Made by a program: the position numbers and the translations under genes. 64,000 bases of DNA from contig NC_133906.1 in the NCBI RefSeq assembly GCF_964199755.1, positions 18,015,378 to 18,079,377 of the forward strand, read 5' to 3'. This stretch comes from Larus michahellis (Eukaryota > Chordata > Aves > Charadriiformes > Laridae). Shown here piece by piece: positions 61,201 through 64,000 of this stretch. The notes under the pieces were generated by a model. The model saw only the letters and a list, made by a program, of their open reading frames with translations. It did no database searches and was not told the origin of the DNA. Every line of letters begins with the position of its first letter. Position 1 is the first letter of the stretch.

Positions 61201-64000
61201 AGAAACTGCTGATCCGCAGCATCAGTCCCTCGTGTTGGCTCTCCAAACACAGGCAGGAAAGCTCGACAGGGGTTGAGGAGCTTTGCATTTTGATTTCCCT
61301 GTTTCACTTTGGTTTGAGTACAAATAGACACCGAGGACTTGGATTCCTCTGGATCTCGCTCTCCGCTGTGGCTCTGCTTGAGCGGTGCCCAGCTGCGGGG
61401 CAGGGGAGGGGGCAGAGGGGTAATTTGGGGCTGGAGCCTTGGGGTCCCACGACGTGGGGGGGTGCTGGGCAAGCCCCTCAGCGGGTGACTCCTGCGCTCG
61501 CTGGTCCGTGCCCCCCTGCACCCCCCGGCCCGGCCCCTGTAGAGTGGAAACCCGGGGGCAGGGGCTCCTCCAGCCCTGGCGATGGTGGTTTTGGTGCGGC
61601 TGTAAGGGAAGGAAGAGCAGCAGCAACGGCAATTCCCAGCTCGGCTGCCTGCTGGGGTTTGAAAGCCCACGTGTGGGAGTGTGTTTTAAACACAGTCGAA
61701 AGACTTGTCACTCTTATCCTCTGCCCTTACCCTGGGATGCTTCAGCTGTCATCATTTCCACATTTCAGACACTGAGCTGAATTAAATCTGGTCTTTTCCA
61801 CATGCTGCCCCGGACAAGCCCCAGTGGAAGGGTTTGTTGGGGTGAGGATGGAGCAGCCTGGAGCCAGCCCTTCCCGATACCCATGGCATCTTTGGCCAGG
61901 AGGGAGCATGCTGCTGCTGGTCCCCGAGAAATTCCCAGACTCCCAAAAAGTTCCCAAAAGCAGGCTGCACCCAGGAGGCTCCGCTTCTGTCGGCTCCTGC
62001 CAGCTCTCTCCTACACTGAGACCAGGAGGGAGGAAGAAATGGGAAGGGAAAGCAGCAATCAGAAAGGAAAAAGTGAAAGAAGGAAGGGATGAGGTGAACC
62101 AAGGTAACAGCTGCATCACCATTAACGAATATTATGCATCCCTCTGTGACCTCAGCTGCAGGGACATGATTTAGAGGCCTCGGGTAGAAAAGCGAGCAGG
62201 AAATGAAGCAATGCTCTGAGATATGATATCTTTGGATAAATAGCTGGAGGAGGAGGGTGACCAAAGGGTAGACCATTATTTGCCAATATTTTCTTCCCAG
62301 GCCCAAATGACACCGCTGTTTTGCTAAGGCCACAGCCTTGTGCTCTGAAGGCATCCAAGTGACCCCAAGTACCCCCACGAACTTGCAACCATGGTCCAGA
62401 TGAGAGCCAGATGGAGATGGTGAGAGGTGTTGAGCAGGTTCAACCCATCCCAAACATGCCATGAAAGGACCCAGGTCAAGTAAAGCCAGTGGTCTAAAGG
62501 TTTGTGTCATTTTGTCCCTCCTGTGTCCAGGAGTTCACGGAGAAGGGCTGGGGATCAGGATGGACAAATCCATCTCCCACTACATGGAGGGAGGGAGCTG
62601 GCACCATGGGACTGGGGCTCTTCTGAGCCCTTGGGTGCTGCGTGGCTCTGGGGGCACTAGGGCTGTTGGGAGGGTTTCACCCCTGGTAACAGCGTGTAGG
62701 AAACAGGTCCTGGAGCAGGCACAGGAGGATCAACACTGCTTCATCACGGCTTTTTTTTCTCAGGATGCTCAAATGGCTCAATTCCTAGGGACCAGATTCA
62801 CATGGCTGCTGAAGGTCTCAGCCCAGTCTCCCTCCCCAGGACTCCTCGTGTAAACCATCCCCAGCCGGCCCGCCAGGCGGTCTGAGGCGCCGGGATGTGA
62901 GATTCCCCATGCCGCCCCTCCGGGCAGCCAGGAATCCACGTTTGCATTCCACCAGAGTCCTTCACCTCCCCACACCCAGGCGCCAAAACCAGGAGATTTC
63001 TGCAAATATTAACATTTCTGACTGCCGTTTGTTTGCCTGTTTATTCTGAGCTACGCATGAAACCCCTCAGATATTCCACACACAGGGCTTGGCCAAAGCA
63101 GCTTTGTCCTCTCAGCGTTCCCTGTGATGGGACACGCTTCAGCTCCCCAGCCAGCCCATTACCTGGTCCCCAGGTGAAGGATGCCCCGTAACGCTCCTCT
63201 GCTGCGCTCGGATGCTCGTGGTGAGGCTGTTGAGCATTCACAGACGTGTCGAGCTGCCTCTGCAGGACCTGAAGTATGTGGATATTATTTTTTTTTGAGG
63301 TTTCTGACCTCAGCTCTGTATAGCAGGGATTTGAGAAAGGTCTTCATGGGCTCACCCTACACAAATGGACTGGACAGGCTTGGCTGCTCAAGGTGCTCGA
63401 GTCTTTTGTGGGTTATCAGCCGTATTTCACGGTCAGAACACAGTAGCCATGAAATCCAGCCCTGTGGCCACATCACATCCCCAGATTGCCTTCCCCTGGC
63501 TGGTCTGACGTTGTTTGCTATAATCTTAAAGGTGGTTACAGAGCTCAGTCCTCTGTAGCAGCCCCTGATGTCACATATGAAAATATTCAGCCCGTTCAGT
63601 GGAGACGGAGAGAATTCGTTTACCACCATTCATCCTTCAAAAGCCAAGGGATGTTTCTGTAGGAGACCCTGCAAGAACAATAACTCTCAGTGCAACATTT
63701 CCTGCAAAGCACAGGTTATTTGGCATAAACGTTCCCCGTTGCTTTTTACTTTGGACTTTGCTATCCGAGAAGGATGCAAGATGTGCTCCAAAATCTCACT
63801 CATTTTGGAGAAACTGAGACTCACCACCGCCTGCAGCTGGGCAGCCACAGCCCGGAGGCACCATCCTGTGACCCCCGGCAGGATTTAAAAGCGTCTCTTC
63901 ACACTTGGCTCTGCCCTTTCCCCTTCCATTTTCTTACTACCACACGGTGAAAGCCGCAGCCTGAGCGTTACCAAAGTGGTCGCCAGAAACAAAATGAAAG
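58300..64000. other. Intergenic or undetermined sequence
   Basis: 5.7 kb in which I find no supportable exon, RNA gene or repeat family on either strand. A G14 run lies at 58411-58424, a short (GGGAT)-like patch near 58960-58978, and many unrelated chance open frames. If the CpG island at 57-58 kb is bidirectional, part of this could be a noncoding transcript. Confidence 0.55.

Noticed and set aside
1..64000. CRISPR arrays, operons, insertion sequences, riboswitches
   Set aside because: Sequence is intron-rich vertebrate DNA; no direct-repeat and spacer arrays or bacterial gene organisation anywhere.

Overview
The window is vertebrate nuclear DNA, most likely from a bird. No prokaryotic feature is present. 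Coding sequence is split into short GT-AG exons separated by fairly compact introns, interspersed repeats are rare, and the one clear transposon remnant looks like an avian ERVL-type solo LTR. The species cannot be fixed from sequence alone, and another sauropsid is not excluded.

Most of the window (1 to about 47.1 kb) is the 5' two thirds of FLT4, the gene for vascular endothelial growth factor receptor 3, on the minus strand. I place 18 coding exons. They run from the signal-peptide exon at 47036-47093, across a 22-kb first intron, to the exon with the kinase glycine loop and catalytic lysine at 538-642. All 18 join in frame with GT-AG introns into 894 codons plus one base: signal peptide, seven Ig-like domains, transmembrane helix, juxtamembrane segment and the first strands of the tyrosine kinase. 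The rest of the kinase and the C-terminal tail lie beyond the left edge, so truncation is due to the window and not to gene decay.

Region 47.1-51.7 kb is the FLT4 5' flank: a CpG island with a 24-base G tract, then a degenerate block rich in CACCTGTGTGC-type words. Just inside intron 1 is a GC-rich tandem repeat with a 71-base period.

Region 51.74-57.9 kb holds a second complete gene, also on the minus strand and directly upstream of FLT4. It has six coding exons and encodes a 427-residue RING/coiled-coil/PRY-SPRY protein of the TRIM superfamily, closest to TRIM62-type proteins as far as I can recognise. It has no B-box. A CpG-island promoter with CCAAT boxes in both orientations lies behind its first exon, and an ATTAAA poly(A) signal follows its stop.

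From 58.1 to 64 kb I find no supportable gene, only a 177-bp LTR-like element with a perfect 5-bp target duplication.

The two genes are not known to act together: one is a lymphatic and endothelial receptor kinase, the other a predicted E3 ubiquitin ligase. I do not see a clearly new biological system. The points most worth checking are the B-box-less TRIM gene, bird-type changes in the VEGFR3 ectodomain, the GC-rich repeat next to FLT4 exon 1, and a CpG-rich possible promoter inside intron 1.
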